This document shows, piece by piece, positions 1 to 8,216 of a DNA stretch of 56,306 nucleotides (position 1 is its first letter; every line of letters begins with the position of its first letter). The stretch is from CAYQJS01 sp964417895 (lineage in GTDB: Bacteria > Chloroflexota > UBA6077 > SHYK01). The stretch is taken from contig CAYQJS010000036.1 in assembly GCA_964417895.1 (NCBI GenBank), positions 1-56,306 of the forward strand, read 5' to 3'. Made by a program: the position numbers and the translations under genes. The notes under the pieces are model-generated. The model saw only the letters and a list, made by a program, of their open reading frames with translations. It made no database searches and was not told the origin of the DNA.

Positions 1-66
1 GCCTGTCGAACCACATCGGGCCCTTCGACAAGCTCAGGGCGAGCGGATTTTCCAGCAGCCTGCTAG
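1..66. repeat. Family A palindromic repeat at the left edge
   Basis: It carries the core CTTCGACAAGCTCAGG followed by GCGAGCGG and ends in CAGCAGCCTGCTAG. The inverted counterpart lies at the right edge of the window (56231-56306), with other copies near 10437, 30028 and 47359. Such repeats are short, hairpin-forming and intergenic. Confidence 0.75.
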
Positions 67-70
67 ACGG

Positions 71-187
71 GTCGAGGCAATGTTTCGTAGCTCTGGCTGC
101 CTGGCTTCACCCCCACCCCAACCCTCCCCCGTCGAGGGGAGGGAGTGCGGCTGTCCCCTCCCCCCTTGCGGGGGAGGGAGAGGGGTA
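71..187. repeat. Family C repeat: conserved flank plus C-rich/G-rich palindrome
   Basis: A GAGGCAATGTTTCGTAGCTC flank leads into ACCCCCACCCCAACCCTCCCCC and paired CCCTCCCC/GGGGAGGG blocks. The flank recurs at 3531 and, inverted, near 53158. It fills the space before the first gene, where no coding sequence is seen. Confidence 0.75.
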
Positions 188-234
188 GCCCGCGAGCAAG
201 ATCGTGGACCTCATAACGCGCGTCGCTTCCTTAT

Positions 235-975
235 ATGACTGGGCGGTTCTACGTTCTCGACTTCGACGGGGTGATCTGCGATTCCCGCGAGGAATGCATG
301 ATCACGTCCTTCAACGCAGCCCGACGGCTGCACGGAGCGGCGGAGCTCGACTTCGAAGGCCGACGCATTGCAACTGCGGGCCGCGCGTTGTTCCGGAAGT
401 ATCGGTTCCTGGCTCGGACTGCGCGGGAATACAAGCTGCTCTGGGATTTGATCGAATCCGGCCAGCCCATCTCGTCGACGCGGCTGATTCGAGACCAGGT
501 AGCCGCCGACGAAGCTGAGCTCGCCGTCTACGAGCGGCTGTTCTACGAGGTCCGAGCGCAGTGGCGAGAGCAAGACTCAGCCGGTTGGCTTGCGGAGAAT
601 CCCATCTTTGCGAACGTCGCGGCCAAGGCTGTGCGTTGGATGGAAGCCGACCGCTTGGCCGTCGTGTCGGCGAAAGACAGAGGGTCCATCCTGGCGATCA
701 TGAGCGCCAACGGGTTCCCGCTCGATGAATCTGTCGTTTGGGCGATGGACGAGGGCAAAGACAAGGCGGAGTTCTACTCGGGGATCCGCGCAGCTCATCC
801 TCACTCGCAAGTCGCCGTCATCGATGACCACATCGAGAACCTGATCCTGGCCAGGCCGTTTCACTTCAAGCTCTATCTCGCGACCTGGGGTTACACGGCG
901 GAGGAGATCATCAGGGATGCGCCGCGCTATGGGATCGAGCCCGTCAGCGAGGCGCAGTTCGTGGCCGAAGCCTGA
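235..975 (+). CDS. HAD-superfamily hydrolase (phosphatase-like)
   Basis: A cytosolic 246-residue protein with the haloacid dehalogenase fold, most likely a phosphatase of unknown substrate. Motif I is DFDGVICDS, with nucleophile D9 and general acid D11. Motif II is the VVSAKD segment near residue 143, with the conserved Ser. A Lys in the GKDKAEF segment is the likely motif III residue, and VAVIDDH near residue 195 supplies the motif IV acidic pair. All four motifs are present in order, so it looks intact. The ATG at 235 puts motif I at residue 9, as expected for the family, although no strong ribosome binding site precedes it. The next gene is convergent and ends 16 bp downstream, so this is probably a single-gene unit. 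The substrate cannot be deduced from context. Confidence 0.8.
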   Translation: MTGRFYVLDFDGVICDSREECMITSFNAARRLHGAAELDFEGRRIATAGRALFRKYRFLARTAREYKLLWDLIESGQPISSTRLIRDQVAADEAELAVYERLFYEVRAQWREQDSAGWLAENPIFANVAAKAVRWMEADRLAVVSAKDRGSILAIMSANGFPLDESVVWAMDEGKDKAEFYSGIRAAHPHSQVAVIDDHIENLILARPFHFKLYLATWGYTAEEIIRDAPRYGIEPVSEAQFVAEA

Positions 976-991
976 GATTGTGCGGGCGTCC

Positions 992-2131
992 TCAGACAAG
1001 CACCGGCGCCGGGATGTTGAAGACGCTCAGCACGTTGTCGTGGATCAGCTGACGTCGCACCTCCGGCGCCATGTCCGCCGTGTCGCGCTCGACGACCTGC
1101 TGCGACCTCGGCCAGGTCGAGGCGCTGTGCGGGTAGTCGGTCGCAAACATCAGCCTGTCGACGCCGATTCGCTCGCGGTTCTCGACCGCGTGGGGCTCGT
1201 CGATGTAGGTGAAGTAGATCTGGCGGCGGAAGTACTCGACGGGTGTCAGAGACAGCCTGGTGGGGTACGACCCGACGCGGCGCACAGAGCGCTCGAGGCG
1301 GCCGATCCACCAGGGCAGCCAGTCCGTCCCGTTCTCGGCTGAGATGACCTTCAGCCGCGGGAACCTCTCGAGGACACCAGAGAGGATGAGCTGAGCCAAC
1401 GTCCGCTGCGCCTCGTGCGGCTGGACGATGGCGCCCAGGCTCTGGTTCTCGTCCCAGTAGGACGAAGGCGACAGCCTGCTCTCGGCGCCACCGGTGATCT
1501 CGTGCAGAACGAGAGGCATATCCATCTCCTCGGCCGCGGCCCAGAAGGGGTCGTAGAGCCTGGAGGTGTACGGAGGGCAGGGCGCGGGCGGGGAGAGGAA
1601 GATCATCGCCCCACTGAGACCCAGCTTCGCGGCTCGGCGCAGCTCGGCCACCCCCTCATCGACGTCGTACAGGGAGATGAGCGGCACGCCGACGAGCCGC
1701 CGCGGGCTATAGCTGCAGAACTCGCTCAGCCAGTCGTTGTAGACGCGGAAGCAGGCGCGCTGGAGCTTCGCGTCCTGAAGCCAGAACAGGCGGAAAGCGA
1801 GCGTCGTGTGGAGCACCTCCCCCTCGACGCCGTCGATGTCCTGGTCCTTGAGGCGCTCGGCCGGGTCCCACCCGCCTGGAAGGGCCTCGGCGTACCCCTT
1901 TCCCTCAGCGCGGAAGGATTCGCCATTGCGCCCGGCCGCGCCCAGCCCCACGCCGACCGGGTGCGGCGGGAAGCCCTCGTAGAGCCACACATCCTGCACC
2001 CTGTCGTTTCGCTCTCTCTGTTCGAGGCGCGGCGCGCGAAATCGAAACTCCTGCTCGATGCGCTGCACCCAGAGGTCACCCGGCTCGCTCACGTGCGAGT
2101 CAGCAGAAAAGATCTTGTAGTCCGCCGTCAT
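992..2131 (-). CDS. Amidohydrolase-2 (ACMSD-like) metal-dependent hydrolase
   Basis: A 379-residue TIM-barrel enzyme of the amidohydrolase_2 family, which contains decarboxylases and hydrolases such as ACMSD and gamma-resorcylate decarboxylase. The N-terminal metal motif is SADSH (D11, H13). A second His lies in MPLVLHEITGG and the C-terminal catalytic Asp in ATDYPHSASTWP. I chose the ATG at 2131 because AAGGAGGG sits 5 nt upstream and because the start then aligns with the amidohydrolase at 13567 (both have D11-x-H13). A longer reading from 2167 would include family E repeat sequence. The substrate is unknown; aromatic-acid degradation is inferred from the rest of the window. It is convergent with the HAD gene and divergent from the NahE-like gene. 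Confidence 0.85.
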   Translation of the reverse strand: MTADYKIFSADSHVSEPGDLWVQRIEQEFRFRAPRLEQRERNDRVQDVWLYEGFPPHPVGVGLGAAGRNGESFRAEGKGYAEALPGGWDPAERLKDQDIDGVEGEVLHTTLAFRLFWLQDAKLQRACFRVYNDWLSEFCSYSPRRLVGVPLISLYDVDEGVAELRRAAKLGLSGAMIFLSPPAPCPPYTSRLYDPFWAAAEEMDMPLVLHEITGGAESRLSPSSYWDENQSLGAIVQPHEAQRTLAQLILSGVLERFPRLKVISAENGTDWLPWWIGRLERSVRRVGSYPTRLSLTPVEYFRRQIYFTYIDEPHAVENRERIGVDRLMFATDYPHSASTWPRSQQVVERDTADMAPEVRRQLIHDNVLSVFNIPAPVLV

Positions 2132-2161
2132 GATTTCCCTCCTTCGCAGCTGCTTGAGAAT

Positions 2162-2223
2162 TGCCACTCTGAGCGAAGCGAAGAGTCTGGCGGGAGATGC
2201 TTCGCCTTCGGCTCAGCATGACA
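2162..2223. repeat. Family E intergenic repeat (short form)
   Basis: The element begins CTGAGCGAAGCGAAGAGTCT and ends GGCTCAGCATGACA. A 90-bp relative at 44127-44216 has clear inverted ends TGTCATCCTGAG/CTCAGCATGACA. It is non-coding and MITE-like in form, with no transposase nearby. Confidence 0.65.
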
Positions 2224-2398
2224 GTTTCATGTGTCCATGGCGCATCCAAGGTGTGTGACCCCCAGAACGTCGGCAACGAATCGCCACCCCGTTCTCAGAA
2301 CCGATGTCAGCTACTCGCACGACCTTTCCCAGCAGTTCCATGGGGTTCCGCCTCACGGCGATAGCTTACTGCACCTCGCATTCCGATCGACATCCGAA

Positions 2399-2427
2399 TT
2401 GAAGGCCCCGGCGAGCAAAGATATACT
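2399..2427 (+). promoter_or_regulatory. Putative sigma-70-type promoter for the NahE-like gene
   Basis: TTGAAG at 2399-2404 and TATACT at 2422-2427 are separated by exactly 17 nt, about 125 nt upstream of the ATG at 2552. It is the only convincing promoter in the 420-bp gap between 2131 and 2552. That gap otherwise holds a family E repeat and no convincing gene. Confidence 0.45.
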
Positions 2428-2551
2428 CGCCGTGTAGTCAGCGGAAGGAGGTGAAGCCTGAGACTGTCGCCCGGGAGACCCCAGGCAGCAGATTCCGCAC
2501 CTGGCCCACGGGGCCGGGCCACTCTCGGTTGATCCAAGAAAGGGGTGACTG

Positions 2552-3523
2552 ATGGCCTACGCGTTCGACGAGCTCAAGGGCGTCTGCGGCATGATGCCCG
2601 CCTTTGCCACCGCCGATGCCAGCAACCTGATGGCGACCAACACCGTTGACGTCGACAATTTGCACGACGGGGTTGACCGGATCATCAACGACGGCATTGG
2701 CATGATCGCGACGACGGGGAGCTTCGGCCAGTGCTGGAACCTCCTCTTCGACGAGTTTCAGGCCCTGGTCAGGGCAACCATCGAGGCGGTCGACAAGCGT
2801 GTACCCCTGATGCTGGGCGTTACGTCCACGAACCCCCGCGAAGTTGCGCAGAAAATGAAGTTCGTGCGCGAGGCGGGCGGCGAAGGGGTCCTTCTGGGTC
2901 TGCCGTATTACGACGCGCTCCCAATACCCAAAGTGATCGCCTTCTATAAAGATGTCGCCGAGGCTTTCCCTGATCTCTCCATCATGATCTACCACAACCC
3001 TGTCAACCACCGGGTGCACATCCCCGTGCGGGCGTTCGAGGAGTTGGTCAAGAACCCGAACATCGTCGCGATGAAGGACAGCCACCACGACACACGGGAG
3101 ATGATCCCCCTGCACAAGATCATCGGAGGAAAGATCGCCCAGTTCGTCAACCAGTCGCAGCTCTATCCCTACTACGAGATGGGCGCCTCCGGATGCTGGT
3201 CGATCGACGCGTGGATGGGTCCCTGGCCGGTCTTGCGCATCTACGAGGCGTGCGTCGATGGAGACACCGATACGGCGAAGCGCGTGATCGGCGAGCTCGG
3301 CGGGGGCGCCCGTCCGGCGGCTGGCTCCGAAGACGGAGGCGACGGCGGCGGCGGCAACCCGCAAGAGTTCGCTGGCTACGTCAAGCCCGGTGCGCCTCGG
3401 CCCCCGGCTTCGTACTCGCAGGGCTCAGACGAGCGGGCGAAGAACCGCGCCGCCCGCTGGGTCGAGCTGTGCGACAAGTACCGCCCCGAGGTAGAGGCCT
3501 GGAGGGCGGCACAGACGAACTGA
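2552..3523 (+). CDS. DHDPS/NAL-family aldolase, NahE-like
   Basis: A class I aldolase of the dihydrodipicolinate synthase family, 323 residues. The Schiff-base lysine is K175 in NIVAMKDSHH and the catalytic tyrosine is Y147 in MIYHNP. Segments such as TTGSFGQC and MLGVTSTNPRE resemble trans-o-hydroxybenzylidenepyruvate hydratase-aldolase (NahE type) more than true DapA, which suggests cleavage of an aromatic side-chain pyruvate adduct. A C-terminal VKPGAPRPP segment also fits that branch. Residues around 250-272 are a Gly/Ala-rich stretch that looks unlike the family and may be a linker or a pair of compensating indels. The substrate assignment is inference; fold and active site are clear. 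A promoter lies at 2399-2427. Confidence 0.85.
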   Translation: MAYAFDELKGVCGMMPAFATADASNLMATNTVDVDNLHDGVDRIINDGIGMIATTGSFGQCWNLLFDEFQALVRATIEAVDKRVPLMLGVTSTNPREVAQKMKFVREAGGEGVLLGLPYYDALPIPKVIAFYKDVAEAFPDLSIMIYHNPVNHRVHIPVRAFEELVKNPNIVAMKDSHHDTREMIPLHKIIGGKIAQFVNQSQLYPYYEMGASGCWSIDAWMGPWPVLRIYEACVDGDTDTAKRVIGELGGGARPAAGSEDGGDGGGGNPQEFAGYVKPGAPRPPASYSQGSDERAKNRAARWVELCDKYRPEVEAWRAAQTN

Positions 3524-3530
3524 ATTGCGG

Positions 3531-3763
3531 GGCGAGGCAAATGTTTCGTAGCTCTGGCTGCCTTGATTCACCCCCACCCCAACCCTCCCCCGTCAAGGGG
3601 GAGCGGGATAAAGGCTCTCTCCCCCGTCGAGGGGGAGGAGTTCGCGTCCCCTCCCCCCTTTGCGGGGGAGCGTTAGGAAGCGGGTGCTGAGATTTCCCCC
3701 CGCTTGCTAAGGAGAAGAAGATGCCCCCTCCCCCCTTGAGGGGGAGGGTTGGGGTGGGGGGTG
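3531..3763. repeat. Family C repeat array
   Basis: The same flank as the repeat at 71-187 (GAGGCAAATGTTTCGTAGCTC) is followed by four C-rich/G-rich hairpin blocks. It fills the gap between the aldolase and the M29-like gene, and no gene is visible in it. Confidence 0.75.
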
Positions 3764-3776
3764 ACCTGGAGGAAAC

Positions 3777-4907
3777 ATGAGTTCTGGACTTGTTCCCGCG
3801 AGAGCAGCGATCGCCGTTGCTGACCTGCTCGACAACTGCGCTCGGGTTCAGCCGGGCCAGCACATCCTCCTGCTTTGCGCTGTGGACGGCTTGCACGGCG
3901 GGCGGAATCTCGTCGACGAGGAGGCCATCAGTTGGATCCAGCAGGGCATCCAGCAGCGGCGCGCCCATGCCTCTGTCCTGTGGGCGGATATGCCCCTACA
4001 CCCTGAGGTCTACTGGAGCCGAACCTCGAACGCGGTGCCGGCGTGGGACTTTCCTCCGGTGGTCAAGGCGGCCATGGGCGCCGCAGACCTGTTGATTACC
4101 CATCTGATCGACTACTGGACCGAAGGGGAGCTGCGGGACTCCCGCACTCCAAACTACCTCTACAACATGGCCACCACGTCGCGGCTGCTGGCGAGCAACT
4201 GGGCCTTCACCCCATGGGAGCTCGTAGCCGAGATTCGTGTCCAGGCGGCGGCGATGGTGAGCGCCGGCGCCCCCTGGACCATTACGCATCCCAACGGCAC
4301 CGAAGTCCGTGGAACAGTGGGTCGGCTGAATCCACGTTACGGCGACCTCCGCTACGGGCCATTCCCGGAAGGCGTTTTCCCGAGCCTGCCCACGATTGGC
4401 GCCGAGGGTGTGCTGATCTTCGACACGACCGGACCCCACTGGGCCCGCCACATCGGCTTGCCATGCCAGTTCGGCGCGCCGGTGCGGATGACGCTCGAGG
4501 AGGGGAAGGTTAAGGACATCCGCGGGGGGGCCGAGGCCGACACGCTGCGGGACTTCTTCAAGGCCCTCTCCCACCACCTGGGGGATGCGGCCTACGCCAT
4601 GCGCGGTTTTCACGGTGGCGCGCATCCCAACGCGAAAGTGTCTGAGCACGAGTGCCCCGATTCTTACTACCGTGCGTTCATCGAGCATCACGGGGCGCAC
4701 AGCGTGCATTTCCACCTGGGGAACAGCCACCTCGCCCAGGACTACCCCTTCAACGTCCACGTGTCTGCCGAGGTGCAGGGTGCGACAGTCCGTATCGGCG
4801 AGAACACGGTCTACGAGAACGGGCGCCTGACGGCTTTCGATCACCCCGAAGTGCTGAAGGTGGCGGCCCGCTACCCCGACCGGCCGGGCACCGCCCCGGG
4901 CTGGTGA
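3777..4907 (+). CDS. M29-family-like metalloprotein (aminopeptidase T / NicX-like)
   Basis: A 376-residue protein resembling the thermophilic metallo-aminopeptidase (M29) fold. That fold also includes 2,5-dihydroxypyridine dioxygenase NicX. Family-like features are an N-terminal Rossmann-like half (GQHILLLCAVDG), then NGTEVRGTVG, the glycine/proline-rich GPFPEGVFPSLPT, and possible metal-binding residues in FHGGAHPNAKVSEHE (around residue 281) and HFHLGNSH (around residue 310). GGAGG precedes the ATG at 3777. In a window full of ring oxygenases, a role in N-heterocycle or aromatic ring cleavage is as plausible as peptidase activity. Homology alone does not decide between them. Confidence 0.65.
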   Translation: MSSGLVPARAAIAVADLLDNCARVQPGQHILLLCAVDGLHGGRNLVDEEAISWIQQGIQQRRAHASVLWADMPLHPEVYWSRTSNAVPAWDFPPVVKAAMGAADLLITHLIDYWTEGELRDSRTPNYLYNMATTSRLLASNWAFTPWELVAEIRVQAAAMVSAGAPWTITHPNGTEVRGTVGRLNPRYGDLRYGPFPEGVFPSLPTIGAEGVLIFDTTGPHWARHIGLPCQFGAPVRMTLEEGKVKDIRGGAEADTLRDFFKALSHHLGDAAYAMRGFHGGAHPNAKVSEHECPDSYYRAFIEHHGAHSVHFHLGNSHLAQDYPFNVHVSAEVQGATVRIGENTVYENGRLTAFDHPEVLKVAARYPDRPGTAPGW

Positions 4908-5058
4908 CGGAGGAGCCCTATTCTTTGTGCGCTATTTCGAGCTGCATAGCCCGCACGCTCCTCGGGTGTGTCAAGGTTACGAAGGGGGCGCAGCAGCCTA
5001 GCGATAGCTTTGGGACTTGTAGCTGGCCAGCGTCGCTACTCGCGCGGCAGGGGTGGTA

Positions 5059-5087
5059 TTAACGGCCAGCCACGGGTCCAATACAAT
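5059..5087 (+). promoter_or_regulatory. Putative promoter of the Uma2 gene
   Basis: TTAACG at 5059-5064, a 17-nt spacer and TACAAT at 5082-5087 lie about 35 nt upstream of the ATG at 5123. Match and spacing are reasonable but unproven. The rest of 4908-5122 shows no coding signal. Confidence 0.35.
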
Positions 5088-5122
5088 GAGAGATCGCGGA
5101 GGGTCTTGGACTGGAGCGCGAG

Positions 5123-5674
5123 ATGCCGGTGAGTGAAAAGACGTATCGCCAGCTTGCGCTGGAGGACCCCGATGGGCACTGGGAGCTGCACCATGGCCAG
5201 CTACGGCAGAAGGAAGGGATGAGCTTCGAGCACAATTACGTCACTGATCGGCTCTACCGGGAGCTCATTCGACAGCTCGATGAGCAGGAGTTCGCCGTGC
5301 GTGCTGACATGGGACAGGTCCGCCGCTCATCGCAGAGCTACTACATTCCCGACGTGTATGTCGTCCCTGCGGAGCTGGTGCGCCGGGGGCGGCGGGAGCG
5401 GCCGAATCGGCTGGAGGTCTACGACGCGCCGTTGCCGCTGGTCGTCGAGGTCTGGTCGCCCTCGACTGGCAACTACGACGCGGACTCGAAGCTTCTCGAG
5501 TATCAGCAGCGCGGCGACCTCGAGATCTGGCAGGTCCACCCCTTCGATCACACGCTCACGGCCTGGCGTCGCCGGCCCGACGGCAGCTACGCTGAATCGC
5601 GCCACACGAGCGGAGTCGTCGAGACGGTCGCTCTCCCTGGTGTCGTCATCGATCTCGCCACGTTGTTCGCGTAG
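5123..5674 (+). CDS. Uma2-family putative restriction endonuclease-like protein
   Basis: A 183-residue Uma2 (DUF820) protein with the PD-(D/E)XK nuclease core. The core elements run in order: IPDVYVV (Asp), LVVEVWSPST (Glu) and DSKLLEY (Lys), then the typical DLEIWQVHP strand. The family is very abundant in Chloroflexota and Cyanobacteria and its cellular role is not settled. It stands alone, with no methyltransferase or partner next to it, and has its own probable promoter. All nuclease residues are retained, so it is probably functional. Confidence 0.85.
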   Translation: MPVSEKTYRQLALEDPDGHWELHHGQLRQKEGMSFEHNYVTDRLYRELIRQLDEQEFAVRADMGQVRRSSQSYYIPDVYVVPAELVRRGRRERPNRLEVYDAPLPLVVEVWSPSTGNYDADSKLLEYQQRGDLEIWQVHPFDHTLTAWRRRPDGSYAESRHTSGVVETVALPGVVIDLATLFA

Positions 5675-5770
5675 CCGCGCGCAGCTCCGGCTGAGCGGTT
5701 GCGCGGTGGACACGGCGGCCGCGCGCTACCGTTCCTCCTTGTTGCTGGGCTCGCCAGGGCAAACCAGCCC

Positions 5771-5799
5771 TTCTCAGGCTCAGGAGAGGAAACTATACT
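5771..5799 (+). promoter_or_regulatory. Putative promoter of the cytochrome/propeller-xdh cluster
   Basis: TTCTCA at 5771-5776, a 17-nt spacer and TATACT at 5794-5799 lie 60 nt upstream of the start at 5859. It could drive the whole same-strand run from 5859 to 14774. Confidence 0.4.
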
Positions 5800-5858
5800 G
5801 GCACGCAGCAGCCAGGACCGCATCGCCACAGCGGACACAGGCGGGCCGGAGGAGGAAC

Positions 5859-8033
5859 ATGAGCACCACTGGGATCGTGTACTTCGGAAAGGCGATCGGC
5901 GTCGCCGCATTCCTGGCGGCCTTCGTGGCCGCGATCAGCGCCTGGCAGGTCATGGGTCAATCGGGTCAAACGGTGCCCGTCGACGCCGACGACCTGGGGG
6001 GTGTGGTCACCGGCCCGAATGGACCCGAAGCGGGGGTCTGGGTGATCGCAGAAACAATGGATCTGCCCACGCGGTTCATCAGGATCGTCGTTACCGATGA
6101 CCAGGGACGGTACCTGCTGCCCGACCTGCCGCAGGCCAACTACACGGTGTGGGTGCGCGGCTACGGCCTGGTGGATTCACCCAAAGTCCAGGCCGCCCGG
6201 GCAGCAACCTCAACCTGACGGCGGTCGCCGCGCCCGACGCACGCGCGGCGGCGCAGTACTACCCCGCTGGATACTGGTATTCGCTGGCCCAGGTGCCGGA
6301 CAAGGCCGAGTTCCCGGGCACAGGGGTCGAGGGGAACGGTATTGCGGCGGAAAGCCAGGCCGATTGGCTCAGGTTCATGAAGTCCGGGGGCTGTGTGCAA
6401 TGCCATCAGCTCGGCAACAAGGCGACTCGGGAGATGCCCGAGGCTCTGGGCCACTTTGATAGCTCAGTGGCGGCGTGGGATCGGCGGGTCCAATCCGGGC
6501 AGGCCGGAACGAATATGACCAGTGACCTCAGCCGGTTGGGCCCGCAGCGGGCGCTGCAGATGTTCGCCGACTGGACCGATCGGATCGCCGCTGGCGAAGT
6601 ACCGCCGGCGCCACCGCGACCCCAGGGCCTGGAGCGAAACGTCGTCGTCACGCTCTGGGATTGGGCCGACCCCAAGGGGTACCTCCACGACGAGGTCTCG
6701 ACTGACCGGCGGAATCCGGCGGTCAACGCCAACGGCCGCATCTACGGCTCGATGGAGCTGAGCCAGGCTTACCTGCCCGTGCTGGATCCCGCGACCCACA
6801 CGACGAGCCGAGTGGAGCTGACAGTCCGAGACCCGAGTACGCAGCCGGCACCATCGCCTTTCATGTTGGAGCCATCGCCGTACTGGGGCGATGAGGTCAT
6901 CTGGACGAGCAAGAACAACGTCCACAATCCGATGTTGGACGAGCGGGGCCGGGTCTGGCTCACCTCCGCGGTGCGCCCGCCGGCCAATCCGGAGTTTTGC
7001 CGCGAGGGGTCGGAGCATGCGTCAGCGAAGCTGTTCCCCTTGAACCAGGCCAACCGGCACCTCGCCGCCTACGATCCGCAGACCGGGGGGCTCACCCACA
7101 TCAGCACGTGCTTCAGCACCCACCATCTCATGTTCGCGGAGGATGCCAACAACACGCTCTGGACGAGCGGAGGTGGGCAGGTTGTGGGCTGGCTGAACCG
7201 GAAGATGTTCGACGAGACCGGCGACGAGGAGGCCTCCCAGGGGTGGACCGCCCTCATCCTCGATACCAACGGCAACGGCCAGCGAGACGCCTACGTTGAA
7301 CCCGACCAGCCGGTCGATGCCACTATGGACAAGCGGATCACGGCCCCCTTCTACGGGGTCGCCCCGGCCCCGGACGGTTCGGTCTGGGGTTCGTATCAGG
7401 GCTCTCCTGGCGGCGTGGTGCGACTGAATCCGGGGTCGAACCCGCCAGAGACGACTCTGGCCGAGGTGTACGAGGTGCCATGGAACAACCCGAGGGTGCC
7501 CAATATCGGGTTCTCGCCCCGCGGAATGGACATCGACCGCAATGGCGTGATCTTGGACAGCGTTAGCGAGCGGACACCTGGCCAGTTTCGACCGGCGCAA
7601 GTGCGAGGGGCCCCTCAACGGGCCGACCGCGACCGGCCAGCATTGCCCCGAAGGGTGGACCTTCTACCAGGAGCCGATACCTCAGTTCAAAGGCGTCACG
7701 GATCCGGGCAGCGCGGAGGGCAGCTATTACACCTGGGTCGACCAGTTCGACACGTTCGGGCTTGGCGCAAACACCCCGATCAACACCGGCAATGGATCCG
7801 AAGGGCTGCTGGCCCTCAAGGACGGGCAGTGGGTCGTGCTCCGAGTCCCCTATCCGCTGGGGTTCTACGCGAAGTGGATGGATGGCCGTATCGACGATCC
7901 GAACGCCGGCTGGAAGGGTAAGGGACTGTACGCGAGCGTGAGCACCCGCGCGCCCTGGCACATGGAAACGGGCAAAGGTACGACGAGCAAGGTCCTGCAC
8001 TTCCAGCTGAGGCCAGACCCGCTCGCGAGGTGA
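5859..8033 (+). pseudogene. Frameshifted copy 1 of membrane-anchored cytochrome c / beta-propeller protein
   Basis: This is a tandem paralogue of the intact gene at 8217-10397. It starts at the ATG at 5859 behind GGAGGAGGAAC. In order it encodes an N-terminal membrane helix, a carboxypeptidase-regulatory-like beta domain, a c-type haem motif (CVQCH at 6392-6406) and a C-terminal propeller domain. Alignment with copy 2 shows a missing C near 6197-6203 (GCCGCCCGGG against GCTGCCCCAGG) and an extra T near 7551-7553 (ATCTTGG against GTCTGG). The first splits the gene after the beta domain and the second breaks the propeller. Both are single-base events, one in a C run, and between them the protein similarity continues, so sequencing error and recent inactivation are both possible. 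Restored length would be about 724 residues. Confidence 0.8.
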
Positions 8034-8216
8034 CCGGGCTTCCCAGCCGCCGGACCGGCGCCGGGGGCCTCGTCCCGGAGGCTGCTGGCAGCACGAGGGA
8101 CCTGATTCCGTTTCGGGAGAGGGCACGGTCCGGGCCGGTGACTGCAGCGATGTCCGCCTTCTCATCGTGATAGGATGGAGGCGACACTGCGGACCAAAGC
8201 GGGCGGAGGGGGCCTC

